Source: Ruminococcus flavefaciens (lineage in GTDB: Bacteria > Bacillota > Clostridia > Oscillospirales > Ruminococcaceae). From it: DNA of 64,000 nucleotides. Numbering within the stretch: position 1 is the stretch's first letter; each line of letters starts with the position of its first letter. Shown in pieces: positions 24,714-32,844 of the stretch. Made by a program: the position numbers and the translations under genes. Below the pieces are notes generated by a model. That model was not told the DNA's origin. It saw only the letters and a program-made list of their open reading frames with translations, and ran no database searches. The DNA lies in NCBI RefSeq assembly GCF_900119075.1, contig NZ_FPIP01000002.1:124001-188000 (forward strand), written 5' to 3'.

Positions 24714-25022
24714 ATGAAAAACAAAAAACAAGGCAATAACTGGACAGCTTACTATGATAATGATACGAAACGATACTTTGCGGAAATAATGTACACCAGC
24801 CGTGAGGGGCGTGAGCAGTATGACTATGAGATTACTCAGGATATTTACGCCCGTCTCGGTACATTCAGCGATGATGTCGACAACGAGAGACTTATCAAAA
24901 CAGGCAAGAGTGTATACTCTTTTGAGAACACAATGTATGGCACTCTCGGCCCCGAGAGAACGGTCTGGGATGAAGAAGCTAATGAAACAATGAATAAGTG
25001 CGTGAAGAAAAACAATGACTGA
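24714..25022 (+). CDS. 102-residue hypothetical protein
   Basis: The protein starts MKNKKQGNNWTAYYDNDTKR at an ATG with AGGGGGAG upstream; the longer frame from 24666 overlaps kptA. It is acidic and soluble, with YEITQDIYARLGTFSDDV and SFENTMYGTLGPERTVW segments. No family was recognised; small single-domain proteins of this look can be immunity proteins. Its last eight bases overlap the next gene. Confidence 0.65.
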   Translation: MKNKKQGNNWTAYYDNDTKRYFAEIMYTSREGREQYDYEITQDIYARLGTFSDDVDNERLIKTGKSVYSFENTMYGTLGPERTVWDEEANETMNKCVKKNND

Positions 25023-25914
25023 TAAAGCTTATTTTCATCTTCCTGGTCTGTTTGAGTTCTATGACCTGTATAGTGTATTTCTGCCGCTGTACCGAGAGCA
25101 CCGTGAATACTTCTATGACTGGTGTGAAATAGCATCTGTCTATGGTGCTCCAGCAGACTGTATCTGGGGCGGCGGACGTGTCGGATTCGGCGAATGTGAA
25201 GCTGAAGATGTACTCGCACTTATGAATGAATACGGTATTTCTTCAAGGCTCACTTTCAGCAATTCGCTATTAAAATCGGAACATCTCACCGACAAGAAAT
25301 GCAATGCCCTGTGTGAGCTTTTCACCAGAAGCAAAGGTGTACAGAATGGTGTGATAATCCACTCGGATCTTCTGCTTGAACATATTAAAAATAATTATCC
25401 CGGCCTTTATTTCGTTTCCTCGACTACAAAGGTTCAGACTGATTTTGATCAGTTTTTTAAGGAAACGGAGAGGAGTGATTTTAAATATGTTATTCCTGAT
25501 TTCAGGCTGAATAAGCTGTACGATAAACTTGATACACTCACGCAGGTTCAGAAAAATAAAGTCGAATTTCTGTGCAATGAATGCTGCTCGTTTTACTGTA
25601 AAGACAGAAAAGCGTGCTACGAAAATGTAAGCATGAAAAATCTCGGAGAGAACTGTCCCGAGCATATCTGTACCGCACCTGATGCCAAGGACGGATACCG
25701 TTTTTCAAAGGCAATGAAAAATCCCGGATTTATCAGTACGGATGATATCATCAACACATATCTGCCCCACGGTTTTTCTAATTTCAAAATAGAAGGCAGA
25801 GGGCTCGGAAGTGCTGTCAATCTCGAATTTCTGCTTTATTATCTCACAAAGCCGGAATATCAGCTTAATGTCCGCGAAGAGATCTATCTCGACAGCATGC
25901 TGGATCTGTTCTGA
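25015..25914 (+). CDS. Conserved Cys-rich protein, possibly U32/UbiV-like
   Basis: The 299-residue cytosolic protein is a conserved hypothetical of gut Firmicutes and Bacteroidetes, as I recall it. A barrel-like order is suggested by CIWGGGRVGF, SSRLTFSNSLL, GVIIHSDLLLEHI, STTKVQTD and VIPDFRLNKLYDKL. A Cys cluster follows (FLCNECCSFYCKDRKACYEN and CPEHICT), which could hold an Fe-S cluster, as in U32-type UbiU/UbiV proteins. That parallel is inference. The ATG overlaps the previous stop by 8 bp, so the two are coupled. Confidence 0.65.
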   Translation: MTDKAYFHLPGLFEFYDLYSVFLPLYREHREYFYDWCEIASVYGAPADCIWGGGRVGFGECEAEDVLALMNEYGISSRLTFSNSLLKSEHLTDKKCNALCELFTRSKGVQNGVIIHSDLLLEHIKNNYPGLYFVSSTTKVQTDFDQFFKETERSDFKYVIPDFRLNKLYDKLDTLTQVQKNKVEFLCNECCSFYCKDRKACYENVSMKNLGENCPEHICTAPDAKDGYRFSKAMKNPGFISTDDIINTYLPHGFSNFKIEGRGLGSAVNLEFLLYYLTKPEYQLNVREEIYLDSMLDLF

Positions 25915-25940
25915 ATATTTGACATGATATAGGAGGAAAA

Positions 25941-26528
25941 ATGAAAAACAAACTGTTACCTTTTCTTTTACTGCTGTTCTGCTCATTCAATGCAGTAAGT
26001 GGATGCGGGCGTGATAAAACATCGAAAAAAGATGTTTCTACAAGCGACAGTATCCATGTACAGCAAAATACTACAGACACAAATAAAGTTGAAAACGAAA
26101 AGTCTGATATCACAAATATAAGTATTTGTGGAAATACTTTTGTTTTCCCTTTTAAATTTGGCGAGCTCGGCAACGATTATAAGCTTGAAAACGGTGTTTA
26201 TTATTCTGATGAAGATTATACGCTCTATGATATGTATAACAGTAAAGACTACATTTGTACTATAGCCATAGAAGGAGATAAAACTGATAATAATTCAGAG
26301 AAGAAAGTAGTTTTAGTTGATGCCAAATCGCCCAAAAATGATTATATCAAGATCAATGGTTTAGATTACAAAACGTCAATTGAAGACTTTGCATCAAGCT
26401 TTGGCGAAACGAGTATCCAAACGGAATCTTACCTTGAATATAAAAAAGACAATATTATTTTAAGTCTTTTATTTGACGATACAAAAAATGAATTATCAAA
26501 TATCATGTTAATCGAAGAAAGAAAATAA
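25941..26528 (+). CDS. Putative lipoprotein of unknown function
   Basis: The 195-residue protein has a signal peptide ending in the lipobox AVSGC (Cys near residue 22), so it should be anchored outside the membrane. A Ser/Thr/Asp-rich spacer follows, then two similar short domains around FVFPFKFGELGNDY and IEDFASSFGETSIQ. This organisation is common in clostridial surface lipoproteins of unknown role. AGGAGG precedes the ATG. It is transcribed with its neighbours or alone. Confidence 0.75.
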   Translation: MKNKLLPFLLLLFCSFNAVSGCGRDKTSKKDVSTSDSIHVQQNTTDTNKVENEKSDITNISICGNTFVFPFKFGELGNDYKLENGVYYSDEDYTLYDMYNSKDYICTIAIEGDKTDNNSEKKVVLVDAKSPKNDYIKINGLDYKTSIEDFASSFGETSIQTESYLEYKKDNIILSLLFDDTKNELSNIMLIEERK

Positions 26529-26587
26529 GGATTAAGTCAAATTATATGGTCGATATAAAATGCGAAAATAATGAAAGTGGGTGAATT

Positions 26588-27397
26588 ATGTTTGGGGCGT
26601 TCTATGGTGATGTTATCGGCTCGGAATACGAAAATGCATGCACGAAGGCTTATGACTTTCCTTTTAAACGTGAAAGCCATTTTACTGACGACAGTGTTAT
26701 GACTGCAGCTGTGTGCAGGGCTATACTCAATAACGGCGAAAATATTGGTAAGTTCGGGATACGTAAAAGAGCTTTTGAATATGCGGCTCAGTACAAGCAG
26801 TATTATTCTCGTTATCCCCACGCCGGATATGGAAGCATGTTTGCACGTTGGGCAAAGGAGAAAAGCCTCAGAAGGCAGCACAGCTTTGCTAACGGAGGTG
26901 CAATGAAAGCAGTTCCTATTGGTTACGCTTATGATGATATAGAACAGGTCATGCTGCAAGCTAAAGCAAGCTGCTATTATACTCACGCTCACCGTGAGGG
27001 GATCAGAGGTGCACAGGCTGTAGCCTGTGCAGTATTTCTTGCCCGTCATGGTGAATCGAAGGAACTTATCCGCAAATTCATCGCTGAAAAATTTCGCTAC
27101 GATCTAAATTATACTGTTGAGCAGATACGTCCTGAGTATAGCTTTGACAGCAGCTGCGAATACTCAGTGCCGCCATCAATTATTTGTTTCCTCGATTCCA
27201 CTGACTACGAAAGCGCCGTGAGAAATGCCGTATCCCTCGGAGGTGACGCTGATACTATGGCTTGTATCGCAGGAGGTATTGCCGAAGCTTATTATAAGAA
27301 TATTCCCGAAGAAATAAGACGTTTCTGCGACAGCCGTATCGACATCTCTCTCAAGGAAACTGCTCGTGAATTTAATCTCAAATATAAAAATACCTGA
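26588..27397 (+). CDS. ADP-ribosylglycohydrolase family protein (DraG-like)
   Basis: The 269-residue protein fits the ADP-ribosylglycohydrolase/DraG family, binuclear Mg enzymes that remove ADP-ribose from proteins, nucleic acids or small molecules. Metal-binding motifs are present: GAFYGDVIGS, HFTDDSVMT and SLGGDADTMACIAGG. Length is standard. The ribosome site is weak (GTGGGTG). Its nearness to kptA suggests, without proving, a shared ADP-ribose theme. Confidence 0.9.
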   Translation: MFGAFYGDVIGSEYENACTKAYDFPFKRESHFTDDSVMTAAVCRAILNNGENIGKFGIRKRAFEYAAQYKQYYSRYPHAGYGSMFARWAKEKSLRRQHSFANGGAMKAVPIGYAYDDIEQVMLQAKASCYYTHAHREGIRGAQAVACAVFLARHGESKELIRKFIAEKFRYDLNYTVEQIRPEYSFDSSCEYSVPPSIICFLDSTDYESAVRNAVSLGGDADTMACIAGGIAEAYYKNIPEEIRRFCDSRIDISLKETAREFNLKYKNT

Positions 27398-27435
27398 TAT
27401 GATTTTTAAGCTATATAAAAGGACAGTTTAAGATA

Positions 27436-28788
27436 ATGGAAAACAAAGAAGACAGAAGAATATATACACTTAGTCAGGAAGTCCCTGCCAAAGCAGTTAT
27501 TAAAATGAGCATACCGCTGATATTCGGTATGTTTATTATGGTGCTATACAATCTTGTAGATACATACTTTATCGGGCTCACTGGCAATGATTATCAGCTG
27601 GCAGCTGTTAATCTTGCATATCCTGTTATGATGGTTACTGTTGCCATATCTAATATTATAGGTACAGGAGCTTCATCATACATAGCCCGATGTCTCGGTG
27701 CAAATGAAAAGGATAAGGCGGCACATACACTGACCGTTGCCTTTACTCTCACATTTATAAATAGTATTATAGTTATGGGGATCGGACTCGGATTTCTTCC
27801 TGCTTTAGTCCGTCTTCTCGGAGCCAAGGACAATACTTTTATATTTACAAAGCAATATGTTCAGGTAATACTGACAGGAAGCTTTTTCACTATGGGAAGC
27901 TATACAACAGGCGCTTTGCTGAGAAGTGAAGGCTCTGTACGCTATTCCATGACAGGAATGATAGTCGGAACAATTATGAATATCATTCTTGATCCTTTGT
28001 TTATTTTTACGCTGAATATGCAGATACGGGGAGCTGCTGTCGCAACTATCCTCAGTAATGCAGCAGGTTTCGGAGTTTCGGTTTTGTATTATGTGCGCAG
28101 AAAAACTCTGCTTCGTCCATCAGTTAATATGATATTGCCGACCAAAGAGATACTTTCTGAGATATACTGGGTAGGAATCCCAGCGTCATTAGAGACACTT
28201 CTTACCTCAGCTGCATATACGGTAAATAATAACCTTGCAGTTAATTACAGCGAATTGACAGTAACTGCTATGGGCATAGCCCAGAAGGTATTGTCTTTGG
28301 GCAATTATGTCTATCAGGGCTTTGCATCAGGAACACAGCCTATTATGGGCTATAATTACGGCGCAGGTAATACAGACAGAATGCGTAAGGTACTGAAAGC
28401 TGGAGTTTTAACAGTAACAGGTACTGAGACCGTTCTTATGCTGCTTTATTGTATATTTGCTCCGCAGCTGATAGATATTTTCACTGATTCGGCGGAAGTT
28501 ATCAATATCGGTTCCCACGTTTTACGCTGTTTGATGTTTATCCTGCCATTTGTAGGAACAGTATCTATGTGCCGTATGTCATTTCAGGCAATGGGTAAAC
28601 CCCAGTATGCATTTGGTATAACGCTTATACGTCAGCTTATACTGTATATCCCTCTGCTTTTGTTACTGAATCATTGCTTTGGCTTTAATGGTATGCTGTG
28701 GGCACAGCCGATAACAGAGGCGGTAATGATGGCAGTATCACTTTCATTGCTTTTACAGGTTATAAGACGTAATACAGTTAAGTTATAA
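27436..28788 (+). CDS. MATE family efflux transporter
   Basis: The 450-residue membrane protein belongs to the MATE drug/sodium antiporter family, DinF/NorM side. It shows the start KAVIKMSIPLIFGMFIMVLY, ARCLGANEKDKA in the first half and the repeat TGTLLRSEG-like GALLRSEGSVRYSM, then GTQPIMGYNYGAGN in the second half. Twelve membrane segments can be drawn. It probably exports cationic compounds. It follows the DraG-like gene by 38 bp and could be co-transcribed. Confidence 0.92.
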   Translation: MENKEDRRIYTLSQEVPAKAVIKMSIPLIFGMFIMVLYNLVDTYFIGLTGNDYQLAAVNLAYPVMMVTVAISNIIGTGASSYIARCLGANEKDKAAHTLTVAFTLTFINSIIVMGIGLGFLPALVRLLGAKDNTFIFTKQYVQVILTGSFFTMGSYTTGALLRSEGSVRYSMTGMIVGTIMNIILDPLFIFTLNMQIRGAAVATILSNAAGFGVSVLYYVRRKTLLRPSVNMILPTKEILSEIYWVGIPASLETLLTSAAYTVNNNLAVNYSELTVTAMGIAQKVLSLGNYVYQGFASGTQPIMGYNYGAGNTDRMRKVLKAGVLTVTGTETVLMLLYCIFAPQLIDIFTDSAEVINIGSHVLRCLMFILPFVGTVSMCRMSFQAMGKPQYAFGITLIRQLILYIPLLLLLNHCFGFNGMLWAQPITEAVMMAVSLSLLLQVIRRNTVKL

Positions 28789-28859
28789 AAGCTGATTATA
28801 CCATACTTCTTGACATGATATGATAATAAGGAAATAATCTTTATATTTTGCTATTGAAC

Positions 28860-28927
28860 AAACATTTCAAAATTGTAATATACGGTAATGTTAAAAAATG
28901 GACAACAGCCTTGCCATGTGATATACT
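28860..28927 (+). promoter_or_regulatory. Direct-repeat operator and promoter, copy A
   Basis: AAACATTTCAAAATTGTAAT, five bases, then GTAAT form a block shared with 38002-38032. GTAAT half-sites are spaced 10 bp apart, typical for an OmpR-type regulator. A promoter TGGACA (28899-28904)-N17-TATACT (28922-28927) follows exactly 8 bp after the block, as it does at 38002. It serves the small membrane protein at 29041. Confidence 0.6.
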
Positions 28928-29040
28928 ATAATCACAGAAGCGGAAAGCTTACAAATCAGCTCCTGTGGTACAATATTAGCATAGTCTTATAAACCCATTA
29001 ATTAATACAAACATTTTGAATATTAAACGGAGGAAAAATA

Positions 29041-29268
29041 ATGAATAAGCTTAGAAAAATGTTCGAAGGTAATTACGAGACAAAAACGCCTAACAAGTTT
29101 GAAAACTCAAAAAAATATTTAGCAGTATCTATTATAGGATGCCTTTTCTGCTTAATATCATTTATCATATCCCTGATTGGTCAAACAACTGTTGGCTGCG
29201 TGATTTTTCTTATTGGATTATTAGTATGCGTGAACTGCGCAATTGAGTGGTTTAAGCACAGAAAGTGA
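29041..29268 (+). CDS. Small two-pass membrane protein
   Basis: The 75-residue protein has two membrane segments (about 28-46 and 49-68) and a basic C-terminus. Its upstream region shares an operator and promoter layout with the 72-residue membrane protein gene at 38125, so the two may be co-regulated. No family was recognised. CGGAGG precedes the ATG by 8 bases. Cell-envelope stress induced by an antimicrobial peptide is a plausible setting but is inference. Confidence 0.7.
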   Translation: MNKLRKMFEGNYETKTPNKFENSKKYLAVSIIGCLFCLISFIISLIGQTTVGCVIFLIGLLVCVNCAIEWFKHRK

Positions 29269-29323
29269 AGCTAAAATCATTAGAGCAATATACAATGAAC
29301 AACCAATTTATACTAAGTAACAA

Positions 29324-29380
29324 GTGGGTGTAAACCATGGCTGGCTTGTCATGGATTTATACGACCAGATATTATTATAG
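29324..29380 (+). repeat. 57 bp repeat, outer copy
   Basis: This block, ending in ATTATTATAG, matches the reverse complement of 31001-31057 with about six mismatches. It lies just before the gene at 29393, where it may serve as its leader, while the inverted copy lies inside the transposon. Confidence 0.7.
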
Positions 29381-29392
29381 CAGGTGAAATTT

Positions 29393-29812
29393 ATGAAAAC
29401 TTTTAAAAGATATTTATCCGTATTTATGATCATAGGTGTTATTATTTTTGCTATTGGCTTTGTTTTATTAGCAATAGACAAGACTTATTTCAAATGGCAG
29501 ATGGTGATTGCTTTATTAGCAGCTATTTGCATATACGTCTTTCCTATGTCATTATATCTTTCAAGTCGTGCATCAACAGTTGAAGTCAGGATCAATAAGT
29601 CAAAAAACGAATTGATCAATAAGATCGATGACATTTCATTCAACAAGTGCAATAGAAAGAATAAAAAAGAAGTTGGTAAAGAGACAATATATTCAGCAGC
29701 TGATAAATTCAGCGCATGGTTAACTAACCCTGTAAAGGTTTCTGACCATGATGAATACGTTATTGTAGAAGTGCCAAAGGCATATAAAAAGTATTATACA
29801 AGCCTTGCATAA
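29393..29812 (+). CDS. Two-pass membrane protein of unknown function
   Basis: The 139-residue protein has two N-terminal membrane segments (about 10-30 and 36-57), then a basic cytoplasmic domain with VRINKSKNELINKIDDIS and an aromatic end KAYKKYYTSLA. The start ATG at 29393 follows CAGGTG; a GTG at 29384 lies within that site. No family was recognised. Confidence 0.65.
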   Translation: MKTFKRYLSVFMIIGVIIFAIGFVLLAIDKTYFKWQMVIALLAAICIYVFPMSLYLSSRASTVEVRINKSKNELINKIDDISFNKCNRKNKKEVGKETIYSAADKFSAWLTNPVKVSDHDEYVIVEVPKAYKKYYTSLA

Positions 29813-29922
29813 ATGCAGGATTTGCTTCTTGCTTATAAGGGATTATCATCATTTTGAAGGATTGAGTTTTTATTAGAAATGGCGGCCATATGGCCGCCAT
29901 TAATGATATTATTCAGAGTGTT

Positions 29923-30180
29923 TTACTTGCCGAATTTTTTTACAAAGTTTTTGATTATCTGGGCGCATTCTGCGCGGGTTGTATTGCCAAGAGGATCCAG
30001 TTTCGTTCCGCTATTGGTTGCTTTTCCGGAAATGATATCGTTAGTTACTGCCCATTTCATCGGCATAATAGCCTAGTTGCTTATATCGTCTTTGTCACTG
30101 AATTTATCCAAGGCATTGCTTGGCAAATTACAAGGACGCTTTTCAAATTTCGTTTCATTATACAGCATAGTTACAAGCTG
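29923..30180 (-). pseudogene. SLH-domain protein remnant with an in-frame stop
   Basis: On the minus strand one frame of 86 codons reads QLVTMLYNETKFEKRPCNLP, then LDKFSDKDDISN, a TAG, and AIMPMKWAVTNDIISGKATN to a TAA at 29923. The parts MKWAVTNDIISGK, LDPLGNTTRAECAQII and FSDKDDIS are hallmarks of an S-layer homology domain, which anchors proteins to the cell wall polymer. The TAG replaces the conserved aromatic codon after ISN. Everything upstream of the last SLH repeat is lost. A GGCGGCC palindrome (29881-29898) marks the right end of the transcript region. Confidence 0.75.
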
Positions 30181-30273
30181 TATAACTATGAAATTTTATC
30201 TCCGACGCCAAACTTGATTTCATATCCATTTGATATTTCCCAATGAAATGCGAGAATTTTTTATGTTGATTTA

Positions 30274-30534
30274 TTAAAATGGTGGTGGTGGACCTACTTT
30301 TTTACCACCTCCAAAAACCATACCACAAACAGGGCAATAATCTACATAGTGTGTAAGCTGTGTATAAATAGGATCTGACCATGAATGTCGTGCAATAAAA
30401 TGCATACACGTTCCACTTGCTGCGCTTGCAGCATGTGCATTTAATGTGTTGACAGGTTTTGAAATAGGTGTTTCAGTTCCAAGCAGAGTAAGTGCAATTG
30501 CAAATGCTGAAACTTTCTTCATTATATTATTCAT
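30274..30534 (-). CDS. Small secreted protein with a CPVCG motif
   Basis: The 86-residue protein has a signal peptide (MNNIMKKVSAFAIALTLLGT, cleavage near AHA-ASA). The mature part of about 45 residues contains HSWSDPIY, a YVDYCPVCGMVFGGG motif that could bind zinc, and a PPPPF tail. No family was recognised. The ribosome site is poor, so expression is uncertain. It lies beside the interrupted gene at 30597 on the same strand. Confidence 0.55.
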   Translation of the reverse strand: MNNIMKKVSAFAIALTLLGTETPISKPVNTLNAHAASAASGTCMHFIARHSWSDPIYTQLTHYVDYCPVCGMVFGGGKKVGPPPPF

Positions 30535-30596
30535 TTTTATTACATTCTTTTCAATATTTTTAATGGTTCAAAACAAGTTTATTCATCTTATAAGAG

Positions 30597-30897
30597 TTAG
30601 ATATTATTCAGTATCATCTCTTCCTTAAAATGTATTATATATATTGGTGCACCATATAAAAAATCTGATATTTTATCTGTCGCAAAAGACAGGGGATGTT
30701 TTTTTGCATTATTTAAGTCGATCTGTTTAAAATGGAAATATTTCAAATCAAGGTCATATTTAGTATCGTCGCCTTGCTTTTTAAGGATTATCTTGTTCTT
30801 CTCGGGAACATATTTTGATGTAAAATCTTCAATGCCTGTAAGTTTGATGTTGTATGCTTTTTCATACTCTTCAAAATCATCAATGAACTCACCGCAC
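30597..30897 (-). pseudogene. C-terminal half of a gene split by the IS66-type element
   Basis: The frame reads GEFIDDFEEYEKAYNIKLTG, then DFTSKYVPEKNKIILKK and YFHFKQIDLNN to a stop at 30597. It aligns with the C-terminal part of the putative anti-sigma protein at 35149 (DFSDEYDPERNKIVF, then IDNFKFQPVNS). Fusing it to the half at 34989-35145 while counting the 8 bp target duplication once gives a continuous frame VLECGEFIDDF. The apparent N-terminus MILAHFFCPLVW is transposon-end sequence. So this is the 3' part of a disrupted gene. Confidence 0.8.
30890..30897. repeat. Target site duplication, left copy
   Basis: CACCGCAC directly abuts the left end of the IS66-type element and is repeated exactly at 34989-34996. 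Eight base pairs is the usual IS66 duplication length. Confidence 0.9.
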
Positions 30898-31000
30898 GTA
30901 ACCGCCAACCAGACCAGTGGGCAAAAAAAATGAGCCAAGATCAACCTCGGCTCAAATCCCGTATTCGGTTCATCACAATGAATTGCAGTGAGTTACTGTA

Positions 31001-31057
31001 CTATAATAATTACAGTCGTATAAATCCATGACAAGCCAGGCATGGTTTACACGCACT
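31001..31057 (-). repeat. 57 bp repeat, copy inside the transposon
   Basis: This is the inverted copy of 29324-29380 with about six mismatches, placed 100 bp inside the left end of the element. It lies in the 450 bp leader before the cargo genes, which otherwise shows only a promoter at 31217. Confidence 0.7.
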
Positions 31058-31216
31058 CGAAACCTAAGTTATAATGAAAGCAGTGATTGGACTAACGGGA
31101 ATCCGGTTGGGACACCACGCCCGCACCCCAGACAGTTATCCATGTCAAGGATTTGCAGTAAATACCCGATAAAAAGGTAACATAATGTGCAAAAAAAATT
31201 TATTTATATAAATGTA

Positions 31217-31245
31217 TGGACAAAGTAAAAAATATATGGTAAAAT
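31217..31245 (+). promoter_or_regulatory. Promoter of the transposon cargo genes
   Basis: TGGACA (31217-31222) and TAAAAT (31240-31245) with 17 bp spacing lie 108 bp before the ATG at 31354. Confidence 0.5.
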
Positions 31246-31353
31246 AAATCTGCTTACATAATGGATTCCGGATCATGCGCCGATTTTTCGGACGTCCTTT
31301 GTGCTTTGGAGCGTTACAGACAAAAAGGGATATTAAAAAACAGGAGGAAAAAA

Positions 31354-32826
31354 ATGACAAGGGATCAAATCCAGACTATTGGTCTTGAGAAGATCAAAAA
31401 AATGAGCGTACTTATGATAATAGGCTACGCTGCTATCGTTATTGCGGCGATCATTGGCATTACAGCCTTTATTGTCACAAAATACGATGAGCTGACAAAG
31501 GAAAAGGTCAGCTCAATGACTTCAACGCTCAATGTTCAGCTCAAGCTGAATCTTGAAGCATACCTCAGCAGAATGGAAACTATCGGAACTCTGGCTTATT
31601 CGGTGGATAATGCCTACAGCTACGATGCTTCCGCACCTGAAAACGATGAATACGAATCCATAAATATAGAAAAGCAGATTGCATCAGATCTCAGCAGTCT
31701 TTGTCTTATGGAGAATTTCGTTGACTATGGCATCGTTTATGCAAACAACAAAACGATAGGAAAGGTTTCAAACGGTACTATAAAGCTTTTCGGCGACAAG
31801 CTTTACTCTGAGCTTTCCACAATGATCACCCGACGCCGTACTCACGACGGCTGGTTCACCGGCTATAACGACGACTATGAGCGTATCTACTATGTAAAAC
31901 AGATGAACGACAATATTATCTTTCTTATCTCGTTTTACACCGCTGAGCTTGATTCCGTCTTTGAGAATCCCGAGAATCTCAGTGATATGGAGATACGTCT
32001 GACGGACAGAAATTACAGAATGATATACTCATCTGTAAAGGGCGACAGCAGCGGTTCAGTTATCCCTGACAAGCTCCTTGATGATATCAGGAACAAGGAC
32101 ATGGTAGTCATAAACGGACGTGAGAACCTTTCTACCTTAAATACCATAAACGACGACTGGTATATAGTATGCTCCATACCTACAAAGGTCATTCTCAGGG
32201 AAGCAATAGATATAAGAAAATATATCTATCTCTTTGCAGGTCTGGTAGCGCTGATAGCAGTCTGTGCAGGTGCGCTTTTCGTAAGACGTATGGCGGATCC
32301 TATTGGTACAGTTACCTCTGGTCTGTCAGATGAGATAAGCGAGGATGGATTCGAGAATATATTGGGAAGAAGATTTTTCCGCGACAAGGCTGATAACCTT
32401 ATGAAGAAAAATCCTAATCATTGCTATGGAGTTGTGCTCGTTGCCATTAATAACTTTGATGACATAATCGAAAAATTCTATCCGACGTTCCCCGAAAAGC
32501 AGAAGGGTAAAATGATAACCATATTGAAAGAGGTATTCAGCGACGCTGAATGTATCGGAAGGATCGGCGAGAACTCATTCTCTGTACTGCTGAAAAACAA
32601 TGAAAAAGACGAAGAGACCTTCCGTTCTGATTCCGAGAGCAGAGCAAAAGATGTCTGCAACAAGTTCAGAGAGTCGGAATACACAAGTACTATGGGACTC
32701 CTTGAGCTTACTGCGGATTCCGCCGCTGCTTTTGGCAAAGGTGATTTCCGCGAGACCTACTATAAAGCATATGCTGCACTTTGTGCTTCCGTAAAAAACG
32801 GTCACAATGTATCAAGTGTGATGTGA
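31354..32826 (+). CDS. Membrane sensor with a degenerate GGDEF domain
   Basis: The 490-residue protein has a membrane segment at about 18-42, an extracellular sensor of roughly 250 residues that looks like a dCache-type domain (HDGWFTGYNDDYERIYYVKQ, then LSTLNTINDDWYIVCSIP), a second membrane segment near 292-312 and a GGDEF-like C-terminus. The signature GGDEF is replaced by GENSF in CIGRIGENSFSVLL, so cyclic di-GMP synthesis is unlikely. The start at 31354 follows AGGAGG. The next gene begins 18 bp later, so sensor and sugar-binding protein form one unit, probably sensing an extracellular solute. Both lie inside the IS66-type element. Confidence 0.8.
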   Translation: MTRDQIQTIGLEKIKKMSVLMIIGYAAIVIAAIIGITAFIVTKYDELTKEKVSSMTSTLNVQLKLNLEAYLSRMETIGTLAYSVDNAYSYDASAPENDEYESINIEKQIASDLSSLCLMENFVDYGIVYANNKTIGKVSNGTIKLFGDKLYSELSTMITRRRTHDGWFTGYNDDYERIYYVKQMNDNIIFLISFYTAELDSVFENPENLSDMEIRLTDRNYRMIYSSVKGDSSGSVIPDKLLDDIRNKDMVVINGRENLSTLNTINDDWYIVCSIPTKVILREAIDIRKYIYLFAGLVALIAVCAGALFVRRMADPIGTVTSGLSDEISEDGFENILGRRFFRDKADNLMKKNPNHCYGVVLVAINNFDDIIEKFYPTFPEKQKGKMITILKEVFSDAECIGRIGENSFSVLLKNNEKDEETFRSDSESRAKDVCNKFRESEYTSTMGLLELTADSAAAFGKGDFRETYYKAYAALCASVKNGHNVSSVM

Positions 32827-32844
32827 GAACGGAGGGCAATGTTT

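Noticed and set aside
29879..30246. Plus-strand frames over the SLH remnant
   Set aside because: The minus strand shows a recognisable SLH repeat, so the plus-strand frames are shadows.
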